DNA of 64,000 nt. Source: Sepiola atlantica (taxonomy: Eukaryota > Mollusca > Cephalopoda > Sepiida > Sepiolidae). The stretch's first letter is position 1; the number at the start of each line of letters is the position of its first letter. Location: the NCBI GenBank assembly GCA_963556195.1, contig CAUVYP010001208.1, positions 6,138,001-6,202,000 on the forward strand, written 5' to 3'. The translations under genes and the position numbers were made by a program. Below, piece by piece: positions 27,101-41,034 of this stretch. The notes beneath the pieces were generated by a model, which saw only the letters and a program-made list of their open reading frames with translations, searched no databases and was not told the DNA's origin.

Positions 27101-28015
27101 GTTGATATCGCTTTTGTTTATAACTTCCACATTTATAAGAATTGTGCTCCGAAACTTTTCAGACATTAGCGGACACACATTTTCTACTGAAGTACCAAGT
27201 TTCAGAAGTTCAGCTCTTGTACTCCCGGAGATATGTCGATACAAACTGATTACGCAAAACATCAACAAAATTTAGTGCGATTTTAAGTTGATATCGCTTT
27301 TGTTTATAACTTCCACATTTATGAGAATTGTGCTCCGAAACTTTGCAGACAAAAGCGGACACACATTTTCTACTGATGTACGAAGTTTCAGAAGTTCAGC
27401 TCTTGTACTCCCGGAGATATGTCGATACAAACTGAATACGCAAAACATCAACAAAATTTAGTGCGATTTAAAGTTGATAGGTCTTTTGTTAATAACTTCC
27501 ACATTTATAAGAATTGTGCTCCGAAACTTTGCAGACATTAGCGGACACACATTTTCTACTGAAGTACCAAGTTTCAGAAGTTCAGCTCTTGTACTCCCGG
27601 AGTTATGTCGATACAAACTGAATACGCAAAACATCAACAAAATTTAGTGCGATTTTAAGTTGATATCGCTTTTGTTTATAACTTCCACATTTATGAGAAT
27701 TGTGCTCCGAAACTTTGCAGACAATAGCGGACACACATTTTCTACTGATGTACGAAGTTTCAGAAGTTCAGCGCTTGTACTCCCGGAGATATGTCGATAC
27801 AAACTGAATACGCAAAACATCAACAAAATTTAGTGCGATTTTAAGTTGATATCGCTTTTGTTTATAACTTCCACATTTATAAGAATTGTGCTCCGAAACT
27901 TTGCAGACATTAGCGGACACACATTTTCTACTGAAGTACCAAGTTTCAGAAGTTCAGCTCTTGTACTCCCGGAGATATGTCGATACAAACTGAATACGCA
28001 AAACATAAACAAAAT
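24110..28015. repeat. Domain B 21-monomer block, copy 1 (3906 bp)
   Basis: Order is S Q L R R T R S Q L R T R L R S E L R Z S. The first thirteen monomers correspond to 28016 onward, displaced by 3906 bp. Shared rare bases include GCGGACATACAT (near 24191 and 28097), GATATCTCTTTTG (near 24314 and 28220) and a TTATAGG monomer start (near 24715 and 28621). Positions 26528-27829 (L R S E L R Z) carry CTGATTACG and GGAGTTATG. They match the second half of the HOR core units (for example 36385-37686), so this block holds an early version of that module. Confidence 0.82.
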
Positions 28016-31000
28016 TTAGTGCGATTTTAAGTTGATATCGCTTTTGTTTATACCTTCCACATTTATAAGAATTGTGCTCCGAAACTTTGCAGACATTAGC
28101 GGACATACATTTTCTACTGAAGTACCAAGTTTCAGAAGTTCAGCTCTTGTACTCCCGGAGATATGTCGATACAAACTGAATACGCAAAACATCAACAAAA
28201 TTTAGTGCGATTTTAAGTTGATATCTCTTTTGTTTATAACTTCCACATTTATACAAATTGTGCTCTGAAACTTTGCAGACATTAGCGGACACACATTTTC
28301 TACTGAAGTACCAAGTTTCAGAAGTTCAGCTCTTGTACTCCCGGAGATATGTCGATACAAACTGAATACGCAAAACATCAACAAAATTTAGTGCGATTTT
28401 AAGTTGATATCGCTTTTGTTTATAACTTCCACATTTATGAGAATTGTGCTCCGAAACTTTGCAGACAATAGCGGACACACATTTTCTACTGATGTACGAA
28501 GTTTCAGAAGTTCAGCTCTTGTACTCCCGGAGATATGTCGATACAAACTGAATACGCAAAACATAAACAAAATTTAGTGCGATTTAAAGTTGATAGGTCT
28601 TTTGTTAATAACTTCCACATTTATAGGAATTGTGCTCCGAAACTTTGCAGACATTAGCGGACACACATTTTCTACTGAAGTACCAAGTTTCAGAAGTTCA
28701 GCTCTTGTACTCCCGGAGATATGTCGATACAAACTGAATACGCAAAACATCAACAAAATTTAGTGCGATTTAAAGTTGATAGGTCTTTTGTTAATAACTT
28801 CCACATTTATAAGAATTGTGCTCCGAAACTTTGCAGACATAAGCGGACACACATTTTCTACTGAAGTACCAAGTTTCAGAAGTTCAGCTCTTGTACTCCC
28901 GGAGATATGTCGATACAAACTGAATACGCAAAACATCAACAAAATTTAGTGCGATTTTAAGTTGATATCGCTTGTGTTTATAACTTCCACATTTATACAA
29001 ATTGTGCTCTGAAACTTTGCAGACATTAGCGGACACACATTTTCTACTGAAGTACCAAGTTTCAGAAGTTCAGCTCTTGTACTCCCGGAGATATGTCGAT
29101 ACAAACTGAATACGCAAAACATCAACAAAATTTAGTGCGATTTAAAGTTGATAGGTCTTTTGTTTATAACTTCCACATTTATAAGAATTGTGCTCCGAAA
29201 CTTTGCAGACATTAGCGGACACACATTTTCTACTGAAGTACCAAGTTTCAGAAGTTCAGCTCTTGTACTCCCGGAGATATGTCGATACAAACTGAATACG
29301 CAAAACATCAACAAAATTTAGTGCGATTTTAAGTTGATATCGCTTTTGTTTATAACTTCCACATTTATAAGAATTGTGCTCCGAAACTTTGCAGACATTA
29401 GCGGACACACATTTTCTACTGAAGTACCAAGTTTCAGAAGTTCAGCTCTTGTACTCCCGGAGATATGTCGATACAAACTGAATACGCAAAACATCAACAA
29501 AATTTAGTGCGATTTTAAGTTGATATCGCTTGTGTTTATAACTTCCACATTTATACAAATTGTGCTCTGAAACTTTGCAGACATTAGCGGACACACATTT
29601 TCTACTGAAGTACCAAGTTTCAGAAGTTCAGCTCTTGTACTCCCGTAGATATGTCGATACAAACTGAATACGCAAAACATCAACAAAATTTAGTGCGATT
29701 TTAAGTTGATATCGCTTTTGTTTATAACTTACACATTTATGAGAATTGTGCTCCGAAACTTTGCAGACAATAGCGGACACACATTTTCTACTGATGTACG
29801 AAGTTTCAGAAGTTCAGCTCTTGTACTCCCGGAGATATGTCGATACAAACTGAATACGCAAAACATCAACAAAATTTAGTGCGATTTAAAGTTGATAGGT
29901 CTTTTGTTAATAACTTCCACATTTATAAGAATTGTGCTCCGAAACTTTGCAGACATTAGCGGACACACATTTTCTACTGAAGTACCAAGTTTCAGAAGTT
30001 CAGCTCTTGTACTCCCGGAGATATGTCGATACAAACTGAATACGCAAAACATCAACAAAATTTAGTGCGATTTTAAGTTGATATCGCTTGTGTTTATAAC
30101 TTCCACATTCATGAGAATTGTGCTCCGAAACTTTGCAGACATTAGCGGACACACATTTTCTACTGAAGTACCAAGTTTCAGAAGTTCAGCTCTTGTACTC
30201 CCGGAGATATGTCGATACAAACTGAATACGCAAAACATCAACAAAATTTAGTGCGATTTAAAGTTGATAGGTCTTTTGTTAATAACTTCCACATTTATAA
30301 GAATTGTGCTCCGAAACTTTGCAGACATTAGCGGACACACATTTTCTACTGAAGTACCAAGTTTCAGAAGTTCAGCTCTTGTACTCCCGGAGATATGTCG
30401 ATACAAACTGAATACGCAAAACATCAACAAAATTTAGTGCGATTTTAAGTTGATATCGCTTTTGTTTATAACTTCCACATTTATAAGAATTGTGCTCCGA
30501 AACTTTGCAGACCTTAGCGGACACACATTTTCTACTGAAGTACCAAGTTTCAGAAGTTCAGCTCTTGTACTCCCGGAGATATGTCGATACAAACTGAATA
30601 CGCAAAACATCAACAAAATTTAGTGCGATTTTAAGTTGATATCGCTTTTGTTTATAACTTCCACATTTATGAGAATTGTGCTCCGAAACTTTGCAGACAA
30701 TAGCGGACACACATTTTCTACTGATGTACGAAGTTTCAGAAGTTCAGCTCTTGTACTCCCGGAGATATGTCGATACAAACTGAATACGCAAAACATCAAC
30801 AAAATTTAGTGCGATTTAAAGTTGATAGGTCTTTTGTTAATAACTTCCACATTTATAAGAATTGTGCTCCGAAACTTTGCAGACATTAGCGGACACACAT
30901 TTTCTACTGAAGTACCAAGTTTCAGAAGTTCAGCTCTTGTACTCCCGGAGATATGTCGATACAAACTGAATACGCAAAACATCAACAAAATTTAGTGCGA

Positions 31001-31921
31001 TTTTAAGTTGATATCGCTTTTGTTCATAACTTCCACATTTATAAGAATTGTGCTCCGAAACTTTGCAGACATTAGCGGACACACATTTTCTACTGAAGTA
31101 CCAAGTTTCAGAAGTTCAGCTCTTGTACTCCCGGAGATATGTCGATACAAACTGAATACGCAAAACATCAACAAAATTTAGTGCGATTTCAAGTTGATAT
31201 CGCTTTTGTTTATAACTTCCACATTTATAAGAATTGTGCTCCGAAACTTTGCAGACATTAGCGGACACACATTTTCTACTGAAGTACCAAGTTTCAGAAG
31301 TTCAGCTCTTGTACTCCCGGAGATATGTCGATACAAACTGAATACGCAAAACATCAACAAAATTTAGTGCGATTTTAAGTTGATATCGCTTTTGTTTATA
31401 ACTTCCACATTTATGAGAATTGTGCTCCGAAACTTTGCAGACAATAGCGGACACACATTTTCTACTGATGTACGAAGTTTCAGAAGTTCAGCTCTTGTAC
31501 TCCCGGAGATATGTCGATACAAACTGAATACGCAAAACATCAACAAAATTTAGTGCGATTTAAAGTTGATAGGTCTTTTGTTAATAACTTCCACATTTAT
31601 AAGAATTGTGCTCCGAAACTTTGCAGACATTAGCGGACACACATTTTCTACTGAAGTACCAAGTTTCAGAAGTTCAGCTCTTGTACTCCCGGAGATATGT
31701 CGATACAAACTGAATACGCAAAACATCAACAAAATTTGGTGCGATTTTAAGTTGATATCGCTTTTGTTTATAACTTCCACATTTATGAGAATTGTGCTCC
31801 GAAACTTTGCAGACAATAGCGGACACGCATTTTCTACTGATGTACGAAGTTTCAGAAGTTCAGCTCTTGTACTCCCGGAGATATGTCGATACAAACTGAA
31901 TACGCAAAACATCAACAAAAT
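28016..31921. repeat. Domain B 21-monomer block, copy 2 (3906 bp)
   Basis: Order is S Q L R R Q R S Q L R T R S L R S S L R L'. After the thirteenth monomer, the S at 30434 is additional relative to copy 1, and the alignment distance shifts from 21 to 22 monomers. The 28946 monomer is Q where copy 1 has T. The last two monomers (31550 and 31736, R then L' with TTTGG) are the same pair that ends each unit of the HOR core. Confidence 0.8.
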
Positions 31922-34900
31922 TTAGTGCGATTTAAAGTTGATAGGTCTTTTGTTAATAACTTCCACATTTATAAGAATTGTGCTCCGAAACTTTGCAGAC
32001 ATTAGCGGACACACATTTTCTACTGAAGTACCAAGTTTCAGAAGTTCAGCTCTTGTACTCCCGGTGATATGTCGATACAAACTGAATACGCAAAACATCA
32101 ACAAAATTTAGTGCGATTTTAAGTTGATATCGCTTTTGTTTATAACTTCCACATTTATTAGAATTGTGCTCCGAAACTTTGCAGACATTAGCGGACACAC
32201 ATTTTCTACTGAAGTACCAAGTTTCAGAAGTTCAGCTCTTGTACTCCCGGAGATATGTCGATACAAACTGAATACGCAAAACATCAACAAAATTTAGTGC
32301 GATTTTAAGTTGATATCGCTTTTGTTTATACTTTCCACATTTATAAGAATTGTGCTCCGAAACTTTGCAGACATTAGCGGACACACATTTTCTACTGAAG
32401 TACCAAGTTTCAGAAGTTCAGCTCTTGTACTCCCGGAGATATGTCGATACAAACTGAATACGCAAAACATCAACAAAATTTAGTGCGATTTTAAGTTGAT
32501 ATCGCTTGTGTTTATAACTTCCACATTTATACAAATTGTGCTCTGAAACTTTGCAGACATTAGCGGACACACATTTTCTACTGAAGTACCAAGTTTCAGA
32601 AGTTCAGCTCTTGTACTCCCGGAGATATGTCGATACAAACTGAATACGCAAAACATCAACAAAATTTAGTGCGATTTTAAGTTGATATCGCTTTTGTTTA
32701 TAACTTCCACATTCATGAGAATTGTACTCCGAAACTTTGCAGACAATAGCGGACACACATTTTCTACTGATGTACGAAGTTTCAGAAGTTCAGCTCTTGT
32801 ACTCCCGGAGATATGTCGATACAAACTGAATACGCAAAACATAAACAAAATTTAGTGCGATTTAAAGTTGATAGGTCTTTTGTTAATAACTTCCACATTT
32901 ATAAGAATTGTGCTCCGAAACTTTGCAGACATTAGCGGACACACATTTTCTACTGAAGTACCAAGTTTCAGAAGTTCAGCTCTTGTACTCCCGGAGATAT
33001 GTCGATACAAACTGAATACGCAAAACATCAACAAAATTTAGTGCGATTTTAAGTTGATATCGCTTTTGTTTATAACTTCCACATTTATGAGAATTGTGCT
33101 CCGAAACTTTGCAGACAATAGCGGACACACATTTTCTACTGATGTACGAAGTTTCAGAAGTTCAGCTCTTGTACTCCCGGAGATATGTCGATGCAAACTG
33201 AATACGCAAACATCAACAAAATTTAGTGCGATTTAAAGTTGATAGGTCTTTTGTTAATAACTTCCACATTTATAAGAATTGTGCTCCGAAACTTTGCAGA
33301 CATTAGCGGACACACATTTTCTACTGAAGTACCAAGTTTCAGAAGTTCAGCTCTTGTACTCCCGGAGATATGTCGATACAAACTGAATACGCAAAACATC
33401 AACAAAATTTAGTGCGATTTTAAGTTGATATCGCTTTTGTTTATAACTTCCACATTTATAAGAATTGTGCTCCGAAACTTTGCAGACATTAGCGGACACA
33501 CATTTTCTACTGAAGTACCAAGTTTCAGAAGTTCAGCTCTTGTACTCCCGGAGATATGTCGATACAAACTGAATACGCAAAACATCAACAAAATTTAGTG
33601 CGATTTTAAGTTGATATCGCTTTTGTTTATAACTTCCACATTTATAAGAATTGTGCTCCGAAACTTTTCAGACATTAGCGGACACACATTTTCTACTGAA
33701 GTACCAAGTTTCAGAAGTTCAGCTCTTGTACTCCCGGAGATATGTCGATACAAACTGAATACGCAAAACATCAACAAAATTTAGTGCGATTTTAAGTTGA
33801 TATCGCTTTTGTTTATAACTTCCACATTTATGAGAATTGTGCTCCGAAACTTTGCAGACAAAAGCGGACACACATTTTCTACTGATGTACGAAGTTTCAG
33901 AAGTTCAGCTCTTGTACTCCCGGAGATATGTCGATACAAACTGAATACGCAAAACATCAACAAAATTTAGTGCGATTTAAAGTTGATAGGTCTTTTGTTA
34001 ATAACTTCCACATTTATAAGAATTGTGCTCCGAAACTTTGCAGACATTAGCGGACACACATTTTCTACTGAAGTACCAAGTTTCAGAAGTTCAGCTCTTG
34101 TACTCCCGGAGTTATGTCGATACAAACTGAATACGCAAAACATCAACAAAATTTAGTGCGATTTTAAGTTGATATCGCTTTTGTTTATAACTTCCACATT
34201 TATGAGAATTGTGCTCCGAAACTTTGCAGACAATAGCGGACACACATTTTCTACTGATGTACGAAGTTTCAGAAGTTCAGCGCTTGTACTCCCGGAGATA
34301 TGTCGATACAAACTGAATACGCAAAACATCAACAAAATTTAGTGCGATTTTAAGTTGATATCGCTTTTGTTTATAACTTCCACATTTATAAGAATTGTGC
34401 TCCGAAACTTTGCAGACATTAGCGGACACACATTTTCTACTGAAGTACCAAGTTTCAGAAGTTCAGCTCTTGTACTCCCGGAGATATGTCGATACAAACT
34501 GAATACGCAAAACATCAACAAAATTTAGTGCGATTTTAAGTTGATATCGCTTTTGTTTATAACTTCCACATTTATGAGAATTGTGCTCCGAAACTTTGCA
34601 GACAATAGCGGACACACATTTTCTACTGATGTACGAAGTTTCAGAAGTTCAGCTCTTGTACTCCCGGAGATATGTCGATACAAACTGAATACGCAAAACA
34701 TCAACAAAATTTAGTGCGATTTAAAGTTGATAGGTCTTTTGTTAATAACTTCCACATTTATAAGAATTGTGCTCCGAAACTTTGCAGACATTAGCGGACA
34801 CACATTTTCTTCTGAAGTACCAAGTTTCAGAAGTTCAGCTCTTGTACTCCCGGGGATATGTCGATACAAACTGAATACGCAAAACATCAACAAAATTTGG

Positions 34901-35082
34901 TGCGATTTTAAGTTGATATCGCTTTTGTTTATAACTTCCACATTTATGAGGATTGTGCTCCGAAACTTTGCAGACAATAGCGGACACACATTTTCTACTT
35001 ATGTACGCAGTTTCAGAAGTTCAGCTCTTGTACTCCCGGAGATATGTCGATACAAACTGAATACGCAAAACATCAACAAAAT
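31922..35082. repeat. HOR core copy 0 (17 monomers, 3161 bp)
   Basis: Order is R S S Q M R L R S E L R Z S L R L'. Compared with the following units it lacks one S monomer after the sixth position. It also carries a one-base deletion near 33208 (GCAAACATC instead of GCAAAACATC), giving 17 x 186 minus 1. Its E monomer lacks the CTGATTACG change found in copies 1-4. From 33781 onward it matches those copies closely, including ACAAAAGCGG, GGAGTTATG, CAGCGCTTG, CTTCTGAAG, GGGGATATG and CTTATGTACGCAG. Confidence 0.87.
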
Positions 35083-38000
35083 TTAGTGCGATTTAAAGTT
35101 GATAGGTCTTTTGTTAATAACTTCCACATTTATAAGAATTGTGCTCCGAAACTTTGCAGACATTAGCGGACACACATTTTCTACTGAAGTACCAAGTTTC
35201 AGAAGTTCAGCTCTTGTACTCCCGGAGATATGTCGATACAAACTGAATACGCAAAACATCAACAAAATTTAGTGCGATTTTAAGTTGATATCGCTTTTGT
35301 TTATAACTTCCACATTTATAAGAATTGTGCTCCGAAACTTTGCAGACATTAGCGGACACACATTTTCTACTGAAGTACCAAGTTTCAGAAGTTCAGCTCT
35401 TGTACTCCCGGAGATATGTCGATACAAACTGAATACGCAAAACATCAACAAAATTTAGTGCGATTTTAAGTTGATATCGCTTTTGTTTATACTTTCCACA
35501 TTTATAAGAATTGTGCTCCGAAACTTTGCAGACATTAGCGGACACACATTTTCTACTGAAGTACCAAGTTTCAGAAGTTCAGCTCTTGTACTCCCGGAGA
35601 TATGTCGATACAAACTGAATACGCAAAACATCAACAAAATTTAGTGCGATTTTAAGTTGATATCGCTTGTGTTTATAACTTCCACATTTATACAAATTGT
35701 GCTCTGAAACTTTGCAGACATTAGCGGACACACATTTTCTACTGAAGTACCAAGTTTCAGAAGTTCAGATCTTGTACTCCCGGAGATATGTCGATACAAA
35801 CTGAATACGCAAAACATCAACAAAATTTAGTGCGATTTTAAGTTGATATCGCTTTTGTTTATAACTTCCACATTCATGAGAATTGTACTCCGAAACTTTG
35901 CAGACAATAGCGGACACACATTTTCTACTGATGTACGAAGTTTCAGAAGTTCAGCTCTTGTACTCCCGGAGATATGTCGATACAAACTGAATACGCAAAA
36001 CATAAACAAAATTTAGTGCGATTTAAAGTTGATAGGTCTTTTGTTAATAACTTCCACATTTATAAGAATTGTGCTCCGAAACTTTGCAGACATTAGCGGA
36101 CACACATTTTCTACTGAAGTACCAAGTTTCAGAAGTTCAGCTCTTGTACTCCCGGAGATATGTCGATACAAACTGAATACGCAAAACATCAACAAAATTT
36201 AGTGCGATTTTAAGTTGATATCGCTTTTGTTTATAACTTCCACATTTATAAGAATTGTGCTCCGAAACTTTGCAGACATTAGCGGACACACATTTTCTAC
36301 TGAAGTACCAAGTTTCAGAAGTTCAGCTCTTGTACTCCCGGAGATATGTCGATACAAACTGAATACGCAAAACATCAACAAAATTTAGTGCGATTTTAAG
36401 TTGATATCGCTTTTGTTTATAACTTCCACATTTATGAGAATTGTGCTCCGAAACTTTGCAGACAATAGCGGACACACATTTTCTACTGATGTACGAAGTT
36501 TCAGAAGTTCAGCTCTTGTACTCCCGGAGATATGTCGATGCAAACTGAATACGCAAAACATCAACAAAATTTAGTGCGATTTAAAGTTGATAGGTCTTTT
36601 GTTAATAACTTCCACATTTATAAGAATTGTGCTCCGAAACTTTGCAGACATTAGCGGACACACATTTTCTACTGAAGTACCAAGTTTCAGAAGTTCAGCT
36701 CTTGTACTCCCGGAGATATGTCGATACAAACTGAATACGCAAAACATCAACAAAATTTAGTGCGATTTTAAGTTGATATCGCTTTTGTTTATAACTTCCA
36801 CATTCATAAGAATTGTGCTCCGAAACTTTGCAGACATTAGCGGACACACATTTTCTACTGAAGTACCAAGTTTCAGAAGTTCAGCTCTTGTACTCCCGGA
36901 GATATGTCGATACAAACTGAATACGCAAAACATCAACAAAATTTAGTGCGATTTTAAGTTGATATCGCTTTTGTTTATAACTTCCACATTTATAAGAATT
37001 GTGCTCCGAAACTTTTCAGACATTAGCGGACACACATTTTCTACTGAAGTACCAAGTTTCAGAAGTTCAGCTCTTGTACTCCCGGAGATATGTCGATACA
37101 AACTGATTACGCAAAACATCAACAAAATTTAGTGCGATTTTAAGTTGATATCGCTTTTGTTTATAACTTCCACATTTATGAGAATTGTGCTCCGAAACTT
37201 TGCAGACAAAAGCGGACACACATTTTCTACTGATGTACGAAGTTTCAGAAGTTCAGCTCTTGTACTCCCGGAGATATGTCGATACAAACTGAATACGCAA
37301 AACATCAACAAAATTTAGTGCGATTTAAAGTTGATAGGTCTTTTGTTAATAACTTCCACATTTATAAGAATTGTGCTCCGAAACTTTGCAGACATTAGCG
37401 GACACACATTTTCTACTGAAGTACCAAGTTTCAGAAGTTCAGCTCTTGTACTCCCGGAGTTATGTCGATACAAACTGAATACGCAAAACATCAACAAAAT
37501 TTAGTGCGATTTTAAGTTGATATCGCTTTTGTTTATAACTTCCACATTTATGAGAATTGTGCTCCGAAACTTTGCAGACAATAGCGGACACACATTTTCT
37601 ACTGATGTACGAAGTTTCAGAAGTTCAGCGCTTGTACTCCCGGAGATATGTCGATACAAACTGAATACGCAAAACATCAACAAAATTTAGTGCGATTTTA
37701 AGTTGATATCGCTTTTGTTTATAACTTCCACATTTATAAGAATTGTGCTCCGAAACTTTGCAGACATTAGCGGACACACATTTTCTACTGAAGTACCAAG
37801 TTTCAGAAGTTCAGCTCTTGTACTCCCGGAGATATGTCGATACAAACTGAATACGCAAAACATCAACAAAATTTAGTGCGATTTTAAGTTGATATCGCTT
37901 TTGTTTATAACTTCCACATTTATGAGAATTGTGCTCCGAAACTTTGCAGACAATAGCGGACACACATTTTCTACTGATGTACGAAGTTTCAGAAGTTCAG

Positions 38001-38430
38001 CTCTTGTACTCCCGGAGATATGTCGATACAAACTGAATACGCAAAACATCAACAAAATTTAGTGCGATTTAAAGTTGATAGGTCTTTTGTTAATAACTTC
38101 CACATTTATAAGAATTGTGCTCCGAAACTTTGCAGACATTAGCGGACACACATTTTCTTCTGAAGTACCAAGTTTCAGAAGTTCAGCTCTTGTACTCCCG
38201 GGGATATGTCGATACAAACTGAATACGCAAAACATCAACAAAATTTGGTGCGATTTTAAGTTGATATCGCTTTTGTTTATAACTTCCACATTTATGAGGA
38301 TTGTGCTCCGAAACTTTGCAGACAATAGCGGACACACATTTTCTACTTATGTACGCAGTTTCAGAAGTTCAGCTCTTGTACTCCCGGAGATATGTCGATA
38401 CAAACTGAATACGCAAAACATCAACAAAAT
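35083..38430. repeat. HOR core copy 1 (18 monomers, 3348 bp)
   Basis: Order is R S S Q M R S L R S E L R Z S L R L'. Private markers shared with copies 2-4 are TATACTTTCC (35490), TTCAGATCTTG (35764), ATTCATGAG with TGTACTCCG in M (35873), GATGCAAAC (36537), ATTCATAAG (36803), CTTTTCAG with CTGATTACG (37013 and 37104), CTTCTGAAG (38157), GAGGATTG (38295) and CTTATGTACGCAG (38345). Copies 1, 3 and 4 look almost identical over all 18 monomers. Confidence 0.93.
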
Positions 38431-41034
38431 TTAGTGCGATTTAAAGTTGATAGGTCTTTTGTTAATAACTTCCACATTTATAAGAATTGTGCTCCGAAAC
38501 TTTGCAGACATTAGCGGACACACATTTTCTACTGAAGTACCAAGTTTCAGAAGTTCAGCTCTTGTACTCCCGGAGATATGTCGATACAAACTGAATACGC
38601 AAAACATCAACAAAATTTAGTGCGATTTTAAGTTGATATCGCTTTTGTTTATAACTTCCACATTTATAAGAATTGTGCTCCGAAACTTTGCAGACATTAG
38701 CGGACACACATTTTCTACTGAAGTACCAAGTTTCAGAAGTTCAGCTCTTGTACTCCCGGAGATATGTCGATACAAACTGAATACGCAAAACATCAACAAA
38801 ATTTAGTGCGATTTTAAGTTGATATCGCTTTTGTTTATACTTTCCACATTTATAAGAATTGTGCTCCGAAACTTTGCAGACATTAGCGGACACACATTTT
38901 CTACTGAAGTACCAAGTTTCAGAAGTTCAGCTCTTGTACTCCCGGAGATATGTCGATACAAACTGAATACGCAAAACATCAACAAAATTTAGTGCGATTT
39001 TAAGTTGATATCGCTTGTGTTTATAACTTCCACATTTATACAAATTGTGCTCTGAAACTTTGCAGACATTAGCGGACACACATTTTCTACTGAAGTACCA
39101 AGTTTCAGAAGTTCAGATCTTGTACTCCCGGAGATATGTCGATACAAACTGAATACGCAAAACATCAACAAAATTTAGTGCGATTTTAAGTTGATATCGC
39201 TTTTGTTTATAACTTCCACATTCATGAGAATTGTACTCCGAAACTTTGCAGACAATAGCGGACACACATTTTCTACTGATGTACGAAGTTTCAGAAGTTC
39301 AGCTCTTGTACTCCCGGAGATATGTCGATACAAACTGAATACGCAAAACATAAACAAAATTTAGTGCGATTTAAAGTTGATAGGTCTTTTGTTAATAACT
39401 TCCACATTTATAAGAATTGTGCTCCGAAACTTTGCAGACATTAGCGGACACACATTTTCTACTGAAGTACCAAGTTTCAGAAGTTCAGCTCTTGTACTCC
39501 CGGAGATATGTCGATACAAACTGAATACGCAAAACATCAACAAAATTTAGTGCGATTTTAAGTTGATATCGCTTTTGTTTATAACTTCCACATTTATAAG
39601 AATTGTGCTCCGAAACTTTGCAGACATTAGCGGACACACATTTTCTACTGAAGTACCAAGTTTCAGAAGTTCAGCTCTTGTACTCCCGGAGATATGTCGA
39701 TACAAACTGAATACGCAAAACATCAACAAAATTTAGTGCGATTTTAAGTTGATATCGCTTTTGTTTATAACTTCCACATTTATGAGAATTGTGCTCCGAA
39801 ACTTTGCAGACAATAGCGGACACACATTTTCTACTGATGTACGAAGTTTCAGAAGTTCAGCTCTTGTACTCCCGGAGATATGTCGATGCAAACTGAATAC
39901 GCAAAACATCAACAAAATTTAGTGCGATTTAAAGTTGATAGGTCTTTTGTTAATAACTTCCACATTTATAAGAATTGTGCTCCGAAACTTTGCAGACATT
40001 AGCGGACACACATTTTCTACTGAAGTACCAAGTTTCAGAAGTTCAGCTCTTGTACTCCCGGAGATATGTCGATACAAACTGAATACGCAAAACATCAACA
40101 AAATTTAGTGCGATTTTAAGTTGATATCGCTTTTGTTTATAACTTCCACATTCATAAGAATTGTGCTCCGAAACTTTGCAGACATTAGCGGACACACATT
40201 TTCTACTGAAGTACCAAGTTTCAGAAGTTCAGCTCTTGTACTCCCGGAGATATGTCGATACAAACTGAATACGCAAAACATCAACAAAATTTAGTGCGAT
40301 TTTAAGTTGATATCGCTTTTGTTTATAACTTCCACATTTATAAGAATTGTGCTCCGAAACTTTTCAGACATTAGCGGACACACATTTTCTACTGAAGTAC
40401 CAAGTTTCAGAAGTTCAGCTCTTGTACTCCCGGAGATATGTCGATACAAACTGATTACGCAAAACATCAACAAAATTTAGTGCGATTTTAAGTTGATATC
40501 GCTTTTGTTTATAACTTCCACATTTATGAGAATTGTGCTCCGAAACTTTGCAGACAATAGCGGACACACATTTTCTACTGATGTACGAAGTTTCAGAAGT
40601 TCAGCTCTTGTACTCCCGGAGATATGTCGATACAAACTGAATACGCAAAACATCAACAAAATTTAGTGCGATTTAAAGTTGATAGGTCTTTTGTTAATAA
40701 CTTCCACATTTATAAGAATTGTGCTCCGAAACTTTGCAGACATTAGCGGACACACATTTTCTTCTGAAGTACCAAGTTTCAGAAGTTCAGCTCTTGTACT
40801 CCCGGGGATATGTCGATACAAACTGAATACGCAAAACATCAACAAAATTTGGTGCGATTTTAAGTTGATATCGCTTTTGTTTATAACTTCCACATTTATG
40901 AGGATTGTGCTCCGAAACTTTGCAGACAATAGCGGACACACATTTTCTACTTATGTACGCAGTTTCAGAAGTTCAGCTCTTGTACTCCCGGAGATATGTC
41001 GATACAAACTGAATACGCAAAACATCAACAAAAT
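38431..41034. repeat. HOR core copy 2, four-monomer deletion (14 monomers, 2604 bp)
   Basis: Order is R S S Q M R S L R S E L R L'. It carries all private markers of copy 1 but lacks four successive monomers including the R (GGAGTTATG) and Z (CAGCGCTTG) pair. The L monomer at 40477 follows the CTGATTACG E monomer, as the first L in copy 1 does. It has ACAATAGCGG, as in copy 1's later L (37873), not ACAAAAGCGG (37129). It is therefore a fusion of those two L monomers, and exactly 744 bp are missing. Confidence 0.92.
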
